In this document: positions 1 through 10,000 of the stretch, piece by piece
Layout of the letters: each line of letters starts with the position of its first letter
Numbering within the stretch: the stretch's first letter is position 1
Source of the DNA: an uncultured Pirellulaceae bacterium
GTDB taxonomy: Bacteria; Planctomycetota; Planctomycetia; Pirellulales; Pirellulaceae
NCBI GenBank assembly: GCA_938084685.1
Contig: CALKGE010000002.1
Span: 90,796-154,795, forward strand
DNA length: 64,000 nucleotides
Direction: 5' to 3'
Made by a program: the position numbers and the translations under genes
Notes under the pieces: model-generated
Database searches by the model: none
Seen by the model: the letters and a program-made list of their open reading frames with translations, nothing else
Told to the model about the DNA's origin: nothing

Positions 1-1
1 G

Positions 2-754
2 GACCTGACCTATGGCGACTCGCCACCTCAGCAGATGTATACCAATAACGTGATTTCGTATCACCGTGCTCCTCATATCCTGGTCGGTTTTCCGATGCGT
101 TATGTCGAGCGAGGCTGGAGCCCAGCCATGAAGGCTTTGCCAGACCTGGAAAATCGCGAGTTGCGAGCTCAGGCACATCTGCGATATGGCACAGCTTTGA
201 CCGAGACCCAGATCATGACCAGTCGCGATGGAGTCACTTTTAAGCGTTGGGATGAAGCATTCCTGCGGCCAGGGGTGGAGCGTGATGATTCCTGGTATTA
301 CGGTCACAACAGTGTGGCCTGGAACATGGCTGTAACGCGAAGCCGATTTGAAGAGGCCGAGGACGAATTGAGTTTTTATGCCGAGTCAGGTGGCTGGCAT
401 GGCAAAGGTAAAAAATTGACTCGGCATACGTTACGTCAGGATGGTTTCGTGTCCGTACACTCGTCGCTCAAAGGTGGTCAGCTGACGACTCGGCCCCTTA
501 CTTTTTCTGGAAGCGAGTTGGAATTAAATCTGAGTACCTCGGCGATTGGTTTTATCAAGGTGGAGTGTTTGACGCCTCAGGGAGAAGTTATTGAAACCTT
601 TGGTATCGATCAGGCTGATGAAACATTTGGTGATTCGTTGGGACGCAAGGTAACCTGGGAAGGCTGGTCTGGATTGAAAAAACTTTCCGGTAAGCCGATC
701 CGATTGCGTTTCACATTGAGTGATGCGGATCTGTACAGCTTCAGATTTGTGTAG
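2..754 (+). CDS. 3' part of a secreted glycosidase-like beta-propeller protein (partial)
   Basis: The frame is open to the left edge, so the true start lies outside the window and only the last 250 or so residues are present. The visible part resembles a conserved planctomycete family of hypothetical proteins that read like clan GH-J (GH32/GH43-type) five-bladed propellers followed by a beta-sandwich. Seen here are a propeller-like stretch (the HRAPHILVGFP region, then a MTSRDG strand and a W-rich loop) and a C-terminal section on the pattern GKPIRLRFTLSDADLYSFRF, typical of the end of these proteins. No catalytic acid can be assigned from the fragment. The next gene starts 16 bases downstream on the same strand and may be co-transcribed. 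The family assignment is from memory of the pattern; enzymatic function is inference. Confidence 0.6.
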   Translation, partial: DLTYGDSPPQQMYTNNVISYHRAPHILVGFPMRYVERGWSPAMKALPDLENRELRAQAHLRYGTALTETQIMTSRDGVTFKRWDEAFLRPGVERDDSWYYGHNSVAWNMAVTRSRFEEAEDELSFYAESGGWHGKGKKLTRHTLRQDGFVSVHSSLKGGQLTTRPLTFSGSELELNLSTSAIGFIKVECLTPQGEVIETFGIDQADETFGDSLGRKVTWEGWSGLKKLSGKPIRLRFTLSDADLYSFRFV

Positions 755-770
755 AAAGCGAGTGCGGAAA

Positions 771-2102
771 ATGAAAAGAGCATTGTTGAGTTTGTTGTTG
801 GCGATGGTAGCCGTGGCTTGTGCCGACGCACAGGATGTTCAAAAGAGACGGCGGGATGCTGTGCTAAACGACAAGAAGCATTTCGACCTGGATGATCATT
901 GGGTCTACGACGATTTCGAAAAAGGTCGTAAGGAAGCGGAACGAACCGGCAAACCGATGCTGGTCGTCTTCAGGTGCTTGCCTTGAGAGGCTTGCCACTC
1001 ATTTGACGAGCAGGTTGTTCGTCGCCAGGGCAAGTTAGCCAAACTCTTTGATGAATTTGTTTGTATCCGCCTGATCAAGGCGAACAGGCTGGATCTGACA
1101 CTATTTCAATTTGACTTCGACCTTTCGTTTTCCATGTTCTTCATGAACGCGGATAAGACAATCTATGGTCGCTATGGAACTCGGGCTTCAATCGAAAATG
1201 CCGAAAGCCATATGTCTCTGGAAGGTCTGGTAGCAGCCCTGCAGGGAGCAATGGAATTGCACCGTGGCTACCCGGACAACCGACCGTTCCTGGTAAAAAA
1301 ACAGGCTGCTCCTACGAAGTTTAAAACAACGAATGACTTCCCTTCACTGCGAGACAAGTTTGAGTTTGATCTGGATTATGGAGAAAAGGTAGTTCAGTCC
1401 TGTCTGCATTGCCATCAGATCATTGAAGCTGAGCGATTGGTTTACAGAAACGCGAAGCAACCGATTCCGGAAAGACTGCTTTACCCTCATCCACTGCCAC
1501 AGACGATCGGACTAAGAATGGATGTGGATACTCGGGGTACTGTTAGCACAGTTCGCCCTGGTAGCGAAGCACATGCCAGTGGTGTCAGGTCGGGCGATGT
1601 TCTGGTGACTCTTGATGACCAGGCAATTCTATCCGTGGCCGATATTCAGTGGGCGCTGCACCAGGCGCCTGATAAGGGAGTGATTTCGGCGACGGTTGAG
1701 CGTGATGGTGCCTTTCACGAGTTGAATATCCAATTGGAGCCTGGCTGGCGGAGTAAGAGTGATATTTCCTGGCGAGTTACATCGTGGGAATTGCGAAGGA
1801 TGGGCACAGGAGGCCTGGTTTTCGAACCTGTATCAGCCAGTCAAAAGACTCAGTTAAAGATTCCGGCTGATAAGCTGGCGCTGCGAGTGAAGTATGTTGG
1901 TTGGTATGGTGCTCACAACGTAGCCAAGTTGGCTGGCGTTAAACTTGGTGACATTCTGGTCTCGTGCGATGGTCATGATGAACATTGGACTACGACTCAG
2001 TTGCTCGGCTATCTGGCCTCGAAACATAAACCTGGGGAACGAGTACCAATGGAGTTCCTTCGCGACGGTCAGCGTTACCGGGTGTTGATCAGGCAGCAGT
2101 GA
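771..2102 (+). CDS. Thioredoxin-fold/PDZ selenoprotein with in-frame UGA (Sec72) and a haem-c-type motif
   Basis: The reading frame runs from an ATG at 771 through a TGA at 984-986 to a TAG-free continuation that ends at 2102. Read through, it gives 443 residues. A signal peptide (about residues 1-20) is followed by a thioredoxin-like segment, KPMLVVFRCLP then UGA, then EACHSF. This makes a CxxU redox motif (Cys69-Leu-Pro-Sec72). Further on are a CLHCH haem-c motif (211-215) and a PDZ domain (about 245-315) with a second PDZ-like region near the C-terminus. The match is to the planctomycete family I know as Trx7/PDZ domain-containing (seleno)protein. A hairpin 18 bases after the UGA fits a bacterial SECIS element. 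A thiol/selenol redox role in the periplasm is inferred. A conventional gene caller would split it into 771-986 and 1134-2102. The alternative, a nonsense mutation, is unlikely because the residues on both sides of the UGA are family-like. Confidence 0.85.
984..1023 (+). promoter_or_regulatory. Sec UGA codon with bacterial SECIS-like hairpin
   Basis: The UGA is at 984-986. Eighteen bases later GACGA (1005-1009) pairs perfectly with TCGTC (1019-1023) around a nine-base loop, GCAGGTTGT. The loop holds the G-G-T core expected in the apical loop of bacterial SECIS elements, where SelB binds. Spacing and size fit the fdhF-type arrangement. The pairing is seen directly; the function is inferred. 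Confidence 0.65.
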
Positions 2103-2149
2103 TTGGAAAACCGACGCCAAGGTCCGCCAACGGAATGAGTTGCCAAGTT

Positions 2150-4372
2150 CTAATCGGTTCGTCGCCGCGGCGATCGATGCTGGCTCCTTGACTCACTGCG
2201 GCCCCCGCCTGAGCCACCGTCACGGCGACGGCCATCTCGGCGAGAATCTCCTTGGGCGTCCCGACGACGCCCGCGTGAATCATTTCGATCCCCGAACTTA
2301 CGGCGGCCTCTGTCACCATCCCGTCCACGTCGGGAATCTCGGTCACCATCCCGTCCACCTCGGGAATCTCGGTCACCATCCCGTCCACGTCGGGAATCCC
2401 GGTCACCATCCCGTCCACGTCGGAAATCCCGGTCACCATCCCGTCCATGTCGGGAATCCCGGTCACCGTGCCGTCGTGGTTTCGGCGCCGGCGGTTCTTC
2501 CAGTCCTTTGACTCCTTGGGCAACATAACCCTTGTCGGTTTTCACTCGCTTATAAGAAACACGTTGCCCTTCCCCCAGGGAATCAAAACGCCAGCGCCCG
2601 AAGACACTCGACATGTGAAAGTACAATTCCTTGCCGGACTTGGTCTTGATAAAGCCAAAGCCCTTATCTAAAAGTTTGACGATCACACCTTCTGAAATTT
2701 GTGCTCGCTTTGGCGTGGGGCGGACTTTCATCTTGCGACCACTTGGCGAACTCCCTTCAGAAGGAGGGTTTTCCGATTTTCGCAATGAGCGTTTCACAGG
2801 GGGCTCAGGTTTGTTTTTCTGCCCGTCCGTCATAGGAATGTCCAGTAACTCAGATAGTTCATCGGCCGGTTCTGGTTCGATTACATCTTCGACCGTTTTG
2901 TGCTCCAGTGAGTCGGAGTCAGCATCCTGTTCACTCCGCTCCTCCCTTTCTTCGTCCTTGTCATGGTCAGCAATTGATGGAAACTCGTCAACTGGGTCAA
3001 CTGGGTCAACTGGGTCGGCTTGATCAACTTGCCCAATCTGGTCGGCTTGATCAACTTGGTCAGCTTGGTCGACTTGATCAGCTTGATCGACGTGGTCAGC
3101 TTGATCGACTTGGTCAGTTTGATCGACGTGGTCAGCTTGATCTACTTGATCTACTTGATCTACTTGGTCAGCTTGATTAGCTTGATTAGCTTGATTAGCT
3201 TGATCGACTTGATCAGCTTCCGGCTTTTCGTTTTTCGACTCATACGAGCCGCCTCGGTTTTCCATGACTTCGATTGGAAAACCTAGCAGAGCTTCAATTT
3301 CTGCCAGTGTTCCTTTTTCATGCGTCGCACAGAACGAAACGGCAACTCCTTCGGCTCCTGCCCTGCCCGTTCGCCCAATTCGATGAATGTAATCCTCGAT
3401 CTCAAACGGCAGGTCGTAGTTGAAGACATGGGTGATTCCGTCGATGTCAATTCCCCGCGAAGCAACATCCGTAGCAACGAGTATCTGGATATTCTCCTTG
3501 CGAAACTTCGCCATGATTCGTTCTCGCTGCGCCTGGCGTTTGTTTCCATGAATCGTATCTGTACTGAACCCTTTCTTGTTCAGCCATTCGGTAAGCTTGT
3601 CCGCAGTCTGTTTTTTATTGACAAACACCATCGTCTGGCCCGGCTCCAGTTCGTGAAGGAGCCTTAACAGCAGGGGCCGTTTTTTTGCGTTTTCGACATA
3701 GCACAGGTGTTGTCTGACCGTTTCGACCGCCGGGTACTCAGGGGCTATGTCGACTCGGACTGGATCCTCCAGTAATTCACTGGCCAATCTTGCTACCCGC
3801 TCATCGATGGTGGCAGAGAAGAAGAGCGAGTGCCGTTTGGCTGGCAGTTCGGCCATGATCCGTTCCAGATCTGGTTGAAAGCCCATATCGAGCATGCGAT
3901 CTGCTTCGTCCAGTACAAAGTATTCCAGTTGGTCCAGCCTGAGAGCATCCTGGTCCATCAAGTCCAGCAACCGCCCGGGCGTCGCAATGACAATATGCGA
4001 GCCACGCTTCATCGCTTTGATTTGCCGTACTTCGGAGACACCTCCATAGATCAGCGCATGCCTCAGAAAGAGATGGGTTCCATAAGTTGCGAAGCTATCG
4101 CCAATCTGAATGACCAGCTCCCGGGTCGGAGCGAGGATCAGTGCTTTGGGAAAGCGTGGTACGGCCTTGCGATTCTTTTGTCCCAGGCCATGGAGAATTG
4201 GCAAGGCGAATGCCGCGGTTTTGCCTGTACCGGTCTGTGCGCATCCAAGGATATCCCTGCCTTCCAGAGCTGGCGGGATCGCTTGCACTTGAATCGGAGT
4301 TGGTTCGACATAGTTGGCATCGGCAAGTGCTTGTTGCAACTGGTCGATCAGTTTGATTTCCTGGAAATCCAT
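2150..4372 (-). CDS. DEAD-box RNA helicase fused to a cold-shock domain, with two tandem-repeat linkers
   Basis: ATP-dependent RNA helicase of the RhlE/DeaD type, 740 residues from the ATG at 4372; the longer reading from 4435 adds a tail that does not belong to the helicase core. Seen motifs: AQTGTGKT (45-52), APTREL (81-86), TPGR (131-134), DEAD (155-158), SAT (186-188) and HRIGRTGR (330-337). After the core come 26 near-perfect three-residue repeats of the VDQ/ADQ/ANQ type (386-463), an acidic linker, a basic linker, a cold-shock domain (about 559-622) with a KGFGFI RNP-1 motif, and a Gly-Asp-Arg-rich tail with ten-residue repeats. Cold-shock domains and RG-rich tails bind RNA, so the fusion should help load the helicase on structured RNA, for example in cold or in ribosome assembly. 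It converges with the selenoprotein gene (47 bases between stops). Confidence 0.93.
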   Translation of the reverse strand: MDFQEIKLIDQLQQALADANYVEPTPIQVQAIPPALEGRDILGCAQTGTGKTAAFALPILHGLGQKNRKAVPRFPKALILAPTRELVIQIGDSFATYGTHLFLRHALIYGGVSEVRQIKAMKRGSHIVIATPGRLLDLMDQDALRLDQLEYFVLDEADRMLDMGFQPDLERIMAELPAKRHSLFFSATIDERVARLASELLEDPVRVDIAPEYPAVETVRQHLCYVENAKKRPLLLRLLHELEPGQTMVFVNKKQTADKLTEWLNKKGFSTDTIHGNKRQAQRERIMAKFRKENIQILVATDVASRGIDIDGITHVFNYDLPFEIEDYIHRIGRTGRAGAEGVAVSFCATHEKGTLAEIEALLGFPIEVMENRGGSYESKNEKPEADQVDQANQANQANQADQVDQVDQVDQADHVDQTDQVDQADHVDQADQVDQADQVDQADQIGQVDQADPVDPVDPVDEFPSIADHDKDEEREERSEQDADSDSLEHKTVEDVIEPEPADELSELLDIPMTDGQKNKPEPPVKRSLRKSENPPSEGSSPSGRKMKVRPTPKRAQISEGVIVKLLDKGFGFIKTKSGKELYFHMSSVFGRWRFDSLGEGQRVSYKRVKTDKGYVAQGVKGLEEPPAPKPRRHGDRDSRHGRDGDRDFRRGRDGDRDSRRGRDGDRDSRGGRDGDRDSRRGRDGDRGRRKFGDRNDSRGRRRDAQGDSRRDGRRRDGGSGGGRSESRSQHRSPRRRTD
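2311..2460 (-). repeat. 30-bp in-frame minisatellite, five copies, in the helicase tail
   Basis: Five contiguous 30-base units start at 2311, 2341, 2371, 2401 and 2431, each beginning with G-T-C-A-C-C-A-T-C-C-C. They differ at one to three positions. A partial unit follows at 2461. Each unit encodes one ten-residue block of the type GDRDSRRGRD on the minus strand, so copy-number change keeps the frame. Confidence 0.9.
2984..3217 (-). repeat. 9-bp in-frame repeat array, about 26 units, in the helicase linker
   Basis: Nine-base units of the kind TTGATCGAC, TTGGTCAGC and TTGATTAGC follow one another without spacers for about 234 bases. On the minus strand they encode the repeated triplets VDQ, ADQ and ANQ. 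The leftmost units have drifted to GGGTCAACT, giving VDP. Perfectly identical local runs, for example three TTGATTAGC and three TTGATCTAC in a row, suggest recent slippage. Confidence 0.9.
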
Positions 4373-4506
4373 GGATGTTCCAAACAGCAAGTGGCAGAGA
4401 GTAAGACACGGTGTGACGAGTCCTTGGCAGGACAAGCCTTACTGACTATAGCCACGTCATCAATGATCGAATAGAGCAAACCGGCTCAGGCGTTCGCTTA
4501 TTCCGT

Positions 4507-5565
4507 CTATTCGATAATCTGTAACCACCAGGGACGATTTCCGGTTTCCACCGTTCCGGTTCTGGTAAGGATGCCGGTTCGTTTGTTACGCCTGAAGATC
4601 GCGAGTTTGCCAGAATCCTGCCCGCCCGCGTATAACCACTTGCCACAAGGACTGATCACAAAACTACGAGGATTAGGTTCCGTCGGATAAATGCCGACCA
4701 ATGACAACGCACCTGTTCGAGGATTGATTTGGAAGGAGGCAATGCTGTTGTGTCCGCGGTTCGCTACGTAAACAAACCGTCCGTCTGCAGACAATGTCAT
4801 CCGAGCAGTTGCTCCCTTACCCGTTGGCCAGTCGTCAGGAACCGTGGAGATTACCTGTTTCCTGGTTAACAGGCCATCAGAACGCACCTTATAGAAGACA
4901 GCCTGGTTGCCCTGTTCGTAATTTCCATAAACCCATGGCTTGGTTGGATGGGTGGCTAAATGCCTCGGGCCGGTAGAGTCCGCGGAGTGGATGGCACCAT
5001 TTTCGAGTACTTTTAATTCTCCATTTTGATCGTCAAAAGCAAAGGCCACGATCAGATTGGGGCCAGTGTGTGGGATATAGACAAATCGGTTGTCCTGAGT
5101 GGCTGTAACACCATGTGCGTTCAGAGCAGTTTCACCAAAGAAACTCGCTTCCTGATCCAGCTTGCCCTGGTCGTCAACAGCGTGTACGGAAACTCGGCCG
5201 GTGTGATAATACGCCGTAATCAGCCACTTTCCGGAATGATCCTGCCAATGATAGGCTGGATCCTGATCGACCTTGATCGTACTCAGGTGCTGCAGTCCGC
5301 TCGTCTGGTGGTCTATCGCATAGGAGGCGAGTCCGCCGTAGTTTCTCAGGGAAAGGAAGAGAGTATTTCCATCGCGTGACAGGGACATTGGTCCGGGGTC
5401 CGCCTCTGTCTTGTGATCGCGGACGTGGGTTAGTTCTCCCGTGCGTGAATCGATTTCAAAAACGGCCAGTTGTTCTGCATCTGGTAGTGATACAAGCAGG
5501 AATGGCTGGGCCATGACCACGGATGCCCAGCATGTTAACAGCAAGCAGGTGCAGAGGCGAGTCAT
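4507..5565 (-). CDS. Lactonase family beta-propeller protein, exported
   Basis: 352 residues with a clear signal peptide (MTRLCTCLLLTCWASVVMA). The body repeats blades with the pattern DGRFVYVANRGHNSIASF and GKWLYAGGQDSGKLAIF, typical of the lactonase family (PF10282), the seven-bladed propellers that include 6-phosphogluconolactonase Pgl. Pgl itself is cytoplasmic, so an exported member with a signal peptide is more likely to act on another lactone or simply to bind a ligand in the envelope; this is inference. It is the last gene of the leftward run starting near 15650 and lies 46 bases after the DUF1501 gene. The helicase gene follows after 134 bases and probably has its own promoter. Confidence 0.82.
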   Translation of the reverse strand: MTRLCTCLLLTCWASVVMAQPFLLVSLPDAEQLAVFEIDSRTGELTHVRDHKTEADPGPMSLSRDGNTLFLSLRNYGGLASYAIDHQTSGLQHLSTIKVDQDPAYHWQDHSGKWLITAYYHTGRVSVHAVDDQGKLDQEASFFGETALNAHGVTATQDNRFVYIPHTGPNLIVAFAFDDQNGELKVLENGAIHSADSTGPRHLATHPTKPWVYGNYEQGNQAVFYKVRSDGLLTRKQVISTVPDDWPTGKGATARMTLSADGRFVYVANRGHNSIASFQINPRTGALSLVGIYPTEPNPRSFVISPCGKWLYAGGQDSGKLAIFRRNKRTGILTRTGTVETGNRPWWLQIIE

Positions 5566-5611
5566 TGATAGTTGCCTTTTGGAGGAGTGCAGATTCAGTC
5601 GGGTCGATACG

Positions 5612-6994
5612 TTAACTCAAAATGTCATGAACGACTTCGCCATGAATGTCGGTTAATCGGAAATCCCGCCCGGCATATCGATACGTCAGCTTGAGGTGAT
5701 CAAGACCCAGTTGGTGCAGCAAGGTGGCATGCAGGTCATGGAAGTGCACTTTATTTTCGACCGCGTAATAACCGTATTCGTCTGTCTCGCCATATTGAAT
5801 TCCCGGTTTCATGCCGCCGCCGGCAAAGAACATGGTACAGGCATGGGGATTGTGATCCCGTCCGTCCCGACCTCCCTGGGATACCGGTGTCCGACCAAAC
5901 TCGCCTCCCCACCAGACGATCGTATCTTCCAGCAGGCCTCGTTGCTTCAGGTCGGTTAGCAGCGCTGAGATCGGCTGATCAACCTCCATGGCATTACTCC
6001 GGTGAGCACTTGCCAGAGCACCATGCTGATCCCACTTGTAGCTATGTGACAACTGAATAAATCGCACTCCGGCTTCGGCGAATCGACGGGCCATCAGACA
6101 TTGCAGACCAAAATCACGAGTGGGTCCGTTGTTGATGCCGTACATTTCCAGGGTCTCCGCCGTTTCAGTGGAAATGTCCTGCAGTTGCGGTGCCTCGGTC
6201 TGCAGGCGAAACGCTAATTCAAATGACTTGATTCGTGATTCCAGCTCTGAATCAGGACCCGTCTGTTGCAGATGCTGGGAGTTAATTTCCTTGAGCAGAC
6301 GTTGTTCCAGTTGCTGGATAGCCGTGGGGGTAGAGCCCTTGATGAATGGGATTTTGGCATTCTCACTGGCGGTACCGGCATTACCGATGGGCGTGCCCTG
6401 GTAGAGTGCTGGCAGGAATGCACTGCCCCAGTTATTTGCGCCACCATGTGTTAACGATGGGCAGATCGTAATGTAACAGGGAAGGTTTTGATTTTCGTTA
6501 CCTAACCCGTAGCCCAGCCAGCTGCCCATGCTTGGACGAATGAATGTGTCACTTCCAGTATGTAATTCCAGCAGGGCGGCACCGTGACGTGAATTGGAGC
6601 CGTGCACAGACTTAACAAACGTCAGATCGTCTACATGGCGGGCAATGTGCGGGAAAATCTCGCTGACCCACATGCCGGACTCACCATGCTGGCTGAATTT
6701 GAAAGGAGATTTGAGCAAGTTCCCGGTAGGTGCGGAGACGACACGTGGTTTATCAAACGGAACAGGCTTGTTGTCATCTTTTTCTAACTGAGGCTTATAG
6801 TCAAATGTATCAATTTGACTTGGGCCACCATGCATAAACAGGAAGATGATACGTTTGGCTTTGGCCGGAAAATGTGGCTCGCGAACACGCAGGTTGGGTT
6901 CTTCCGCCCTGGAGTTCTGCTCCATCAGGCCAGCTAGTGCCAAAGAGCCAAATCCAACCGCGGTGTTTTTCAGTAATTGTCTTCGGTTTTGCAT
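5612..6994 (-). CDS. DUF1501 protein, RDHN type, Tat-exported
   Basis: 460 residues from the ATG at 6994; the open frame extends upstream to 7144 but overlaps the preceding gene, and the leader [15 protein letters not shown] with its twin arginines marks the true start. DUF1501 proteins resemble the alkaline-phosphatase/sulfatase fold. Seen landmarks: the [12 protein letters not shown] opening, [27 protein letters not shown] and a C-terminal [15 protein letters not shown]. The acidic and histidine residues in these are the likely metal ligands. The gene starts 28 bases after the stop of the PSCyt1-DUF1549-DUF1553 gene, the usual planctomycete pairing. Substrate unknown. Confidence 0.9.
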   Translation of the reverse strand: MQNRRQLLKNTAVGFGSLALAGLMEQNSRAEEPNLRVREPHFPAKAKRIIFLFMHGGPSQIDTFDYKPQLEKDDNKPVPFDKPRVVSAPTGNLLKSPFKFSQHGESGMWVSEIFPHIARHVDDLTFVKSVHGSNSRHGAALLELHTGSDTFIRPSMGSWLGYGLGNENQNLPCYITICPSLTHGGANNWGSAFLPALYQGTPIGNAGTASENAKIPFIKGSTPTAIQQLEQRLLKEINSQHLQQTGPDSELESRIKSFELAFRLQTEAPQLQDISTETAETLEMYGINNGPTRDFGLQCLMARRFAEAGVRFIQLSHSYKWDQHGALASAHRSNAMEVDQPISALLTDLKQRGLLEDTIVWWGGEFGRTPVSQGGRDGRDHNPHACTMFFAGGGMKPGIQYGETDEYGYYAVENKVHFHDLHATLLHQLGLDHLKLTYRYAGRDFRLTDIHGEVVHDILS

Positions 6995-7022
6995 GAGACT
7001 GTTTCTTGAACCTGTTGAATAA

Positions 7023-10000
7023 CTATTCGACATAAAAGAATTCGTTGGTGGAAAGTAACACGCGGCTGAAGCTTTGCCAGGCTGCGTGTTCAGCATCATC
7101 AGCAGGGACGCCTGCGTCGGTGAGTGTCCTGGTGACCAGGTCAATGTATTCTTGTGATTCTGTCACTTCCGCTTCGCTTGGCTCGCGGGCCATGATGAGC
7201 GAATACGCTTGAGCGGTTCTTTCGCTCTTCTGGAACCTGAGCAGCTGCCGGGCCAATTCGGAAGTTGAGTCGTCGACCAGAGAACTGTTCATCATGAAGA
7301 GCGCCTGAGGAGCAACAGTGGTGGTGTTCCGGTCGCCGTTGGAGACAGCAGGGTCGGGAAAATCCAGAGCCTGCAGTACTTCATAAATGGAACTACGGAC
7401 GACAGGAAGATAGACGCTGCGCCGATAGTTGTCGAATTCGTCGGTTATATTCGTATTGGAACCAGTAACGTAGGATCTGTTTTTCACTTTGAGAAGAGTA
7501 CCCCCCATGCTGTTATCCAGCCCGACACCAAGAGCCAGAACACTGTCACGAACTTCTTCTCCAGTCAGGCGACGACGGTTGAATCTCCACAGCAATTTGT
7601 TCTCGGGATCGATAGCCATCGCCTGTTCACTGTATTGCGTGCTCATCTGGTATGTTGCCGACAGCATGATCTGACGGTGCAAGGCTTTCAGCGACCCATC
7701 GCTGTCGGCCAGCTCCACTGCAAGGTAATCAAGCAGCTCGGGGTGAGTTGGTAGTTCACCAAGAGTGCCGAAGTTGTCTACGCTGGGAACGATACCTGTA
7801 CCGAAGTGCCAGCGCCAAAGCCGGTTTACCAATACCCGATTGACTAACGGGTGCTGCTTATCTGCCAACCAATTCGCCAGTTCGAGTCGGCCACTCTGAG
7901 TGTCGCCAATCGTTGCCTGCTGCGTGCCTTCAATGATCTGAAGCATTCGCCGGGGAACGATTTGCCCCAGAGTAATGTGGCTACCACGAATGTGGATTTT
8001 GATGTTCTCCGGTGTTCCCTCGGTGACTCCCATCGCCACCTCAAATACCGGCTTCTGGGATTCCAGTGAATTGATCTGGCTCACAAGATCTAATCGTTTT
8101 CGAGCCAGTTCGTCCGGATAGGCTGGAGCTGGTATCGAGTTGGGAACAGTTGATGGAAAATCCCCTTTGGAGATTTCGTCGTAGACTTGCTTGTAGACGG
8201 CTTTAACTTCATCGCCCAGATTCGTGTAGGCATGATGGCTGTCCACGATGAGTCGACGGTACAGGACAGCGGCTTCTTCGATCGTCCCGGGAGGCGACTG
8301 TGCGAAAAGCTCTTTCAGAACAGTGGGAGCGCGGGCTCCGAGGCCCTCGTCCGTCTGGAGTTGTTCGAGTAGCGGCTTGGCCGATGTGCTGAATTTCCCA
8401 TCTTCCAGAGCAGCCAGAGCTATCCATGTTTCCAGGAAAGGATTTGTTTTCAGTCTGGTTTCATCCAAACGAGCCAGATACCAGAGCCAGGAACTCAGGA
8501 AACCCGGTTCTACATCGTGCTCACGAGCAAAGGTGGTTAAACTCGGCGGAGCCGGAGTTTCCAATGGCCATTTGTCATTTTCAGGTTGCAGAACCAGAAC
8601 AAACTTATCGAGATGCGGATAGACTTTTGGCGAGTCAAATTTTAAGACATGCTTACCAGCGGTGAGTTCCAGCTCGATTTCTGCAACCCATGTCTGTGTG
8701 TCTGGGTACCACGACCCGGTCACTTTCCCCAAAACGTTTTCAGCCACCATCTGGCCATCCAGTTTCACTCCGACGGATCGCGAGTGCAACGCTGCATAGC
8801 GAACTTCCATGGTGTAGGTACCAGGGATTTCGACCATGATATCGTACTCGGAATAACCTCCCGACGCGCCACTACCCAGGATGCCGATCTCTTTGCCGTA
8901 AGATTCCGTAAGCGAGGTAAGCGTGGAACGGTGAGCGGCCTCGGCTTCGATTGCAACATAACCATTGGCGACAGGAAACGGAGCTTCCTGCTTCTTCAGA
9001 ACTTGAATTCCGCGGGCTGCTATCGCCTCATCCAGATTGTTGATGGCCCTGGCTGCCAGCAGATACCGATCGGCTCGTGTATGGAGTTCTTTTTGGACCG
9101 CATCGGTCACACTGCCTTGCAGTTCGTTCTGCTGTTGCTGCAACGCCGCAATTTCAGCATTGAGTTTTTCCAGTGTTGCGTTGGCTTCTGGCGATAAAAG
9201 AGGTTGTTCGTACCAGTCTGCTACGACGTTGTAATTCTCCATCGACTTGGTGCTCTTGAAGATACCTGCCAGCGCATAGTAATCGGCCGTGGTGATGGGG
9301 TCGAATTTATGATCGTGGCAACGGGCACAGCCCAGAGTCAGGCCCATGAAAGCCTGCCCCAGCGTGCTAACCTGTTCGTCAATGATATCCATTTGCATTT
9401 TTACCGGATCGTCTTCGGCTAGCATTTTGGGGCCGATGGCCAAAAAGCCAGTTGCCCGCAAGCGGTCTTCAGCAGCCAGAGTTTCTGAGGGCTGAGGCAT
9501 GAGGTCGCCGGCGATCTGTTCCTTGATAAATTCACCATAAGGCTTGTCCAGATTCATCGAACGAATGACATAATCGCGGTATTGGTAGGCAAATTCATAC
9601 GAGAGGTTTTCATCCAGTCCATTGGAATCGGCGTAGCGAGCTACATCCAGCCAGTGACGTCCCCATCGTTCGCCATACCGGGGCGAACCGAGCAGGCGGT
9701 CAATGAGATGACTGTAAGCATCAGGGCTGTCATCGTTAAGGAATTGATCGACTTCGGCGGGAGTAGGAGGAAGACCTGTGAGGTCATAGGTCGCTCGCCG
9801 AATCAGAGTCCGTTTGTTGGTCGGTGGTGCAGGTGTCAGGTTGGCTGCTTCCAACTCTGCCAGAATGAAATGGTCGATTGGCGTTTGTGCCCAATGGCGG
9901 TCTTTGATCACCGGCAATGGCGGCCGCGACGGGGGCTGGAAGGCCCAGAAATTCTCTTGTGCGTCGCTAAATTCAGCGATAAGTGCATCCGGGCTTTTAC

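Noticed and set aside
771..2102. Pseudogene or frameshift at 984-986
   Set aside because: The frame is unbroken on both sides of the TGA, the flanking residues fit a Sec active site, and a SECIS-like hairpin follows.
2311..2460. CRISPR array from 30-base repeats
   Set aside because: The units touch each other without spacers and lie in frame inside a helicase gene.
2140..3286. Plus-strand open frames with repeated HHPVHVG or LIDLVSL patterns
   Set aside because: They are the reverse reading of the helicase repeats and have no family likeness.
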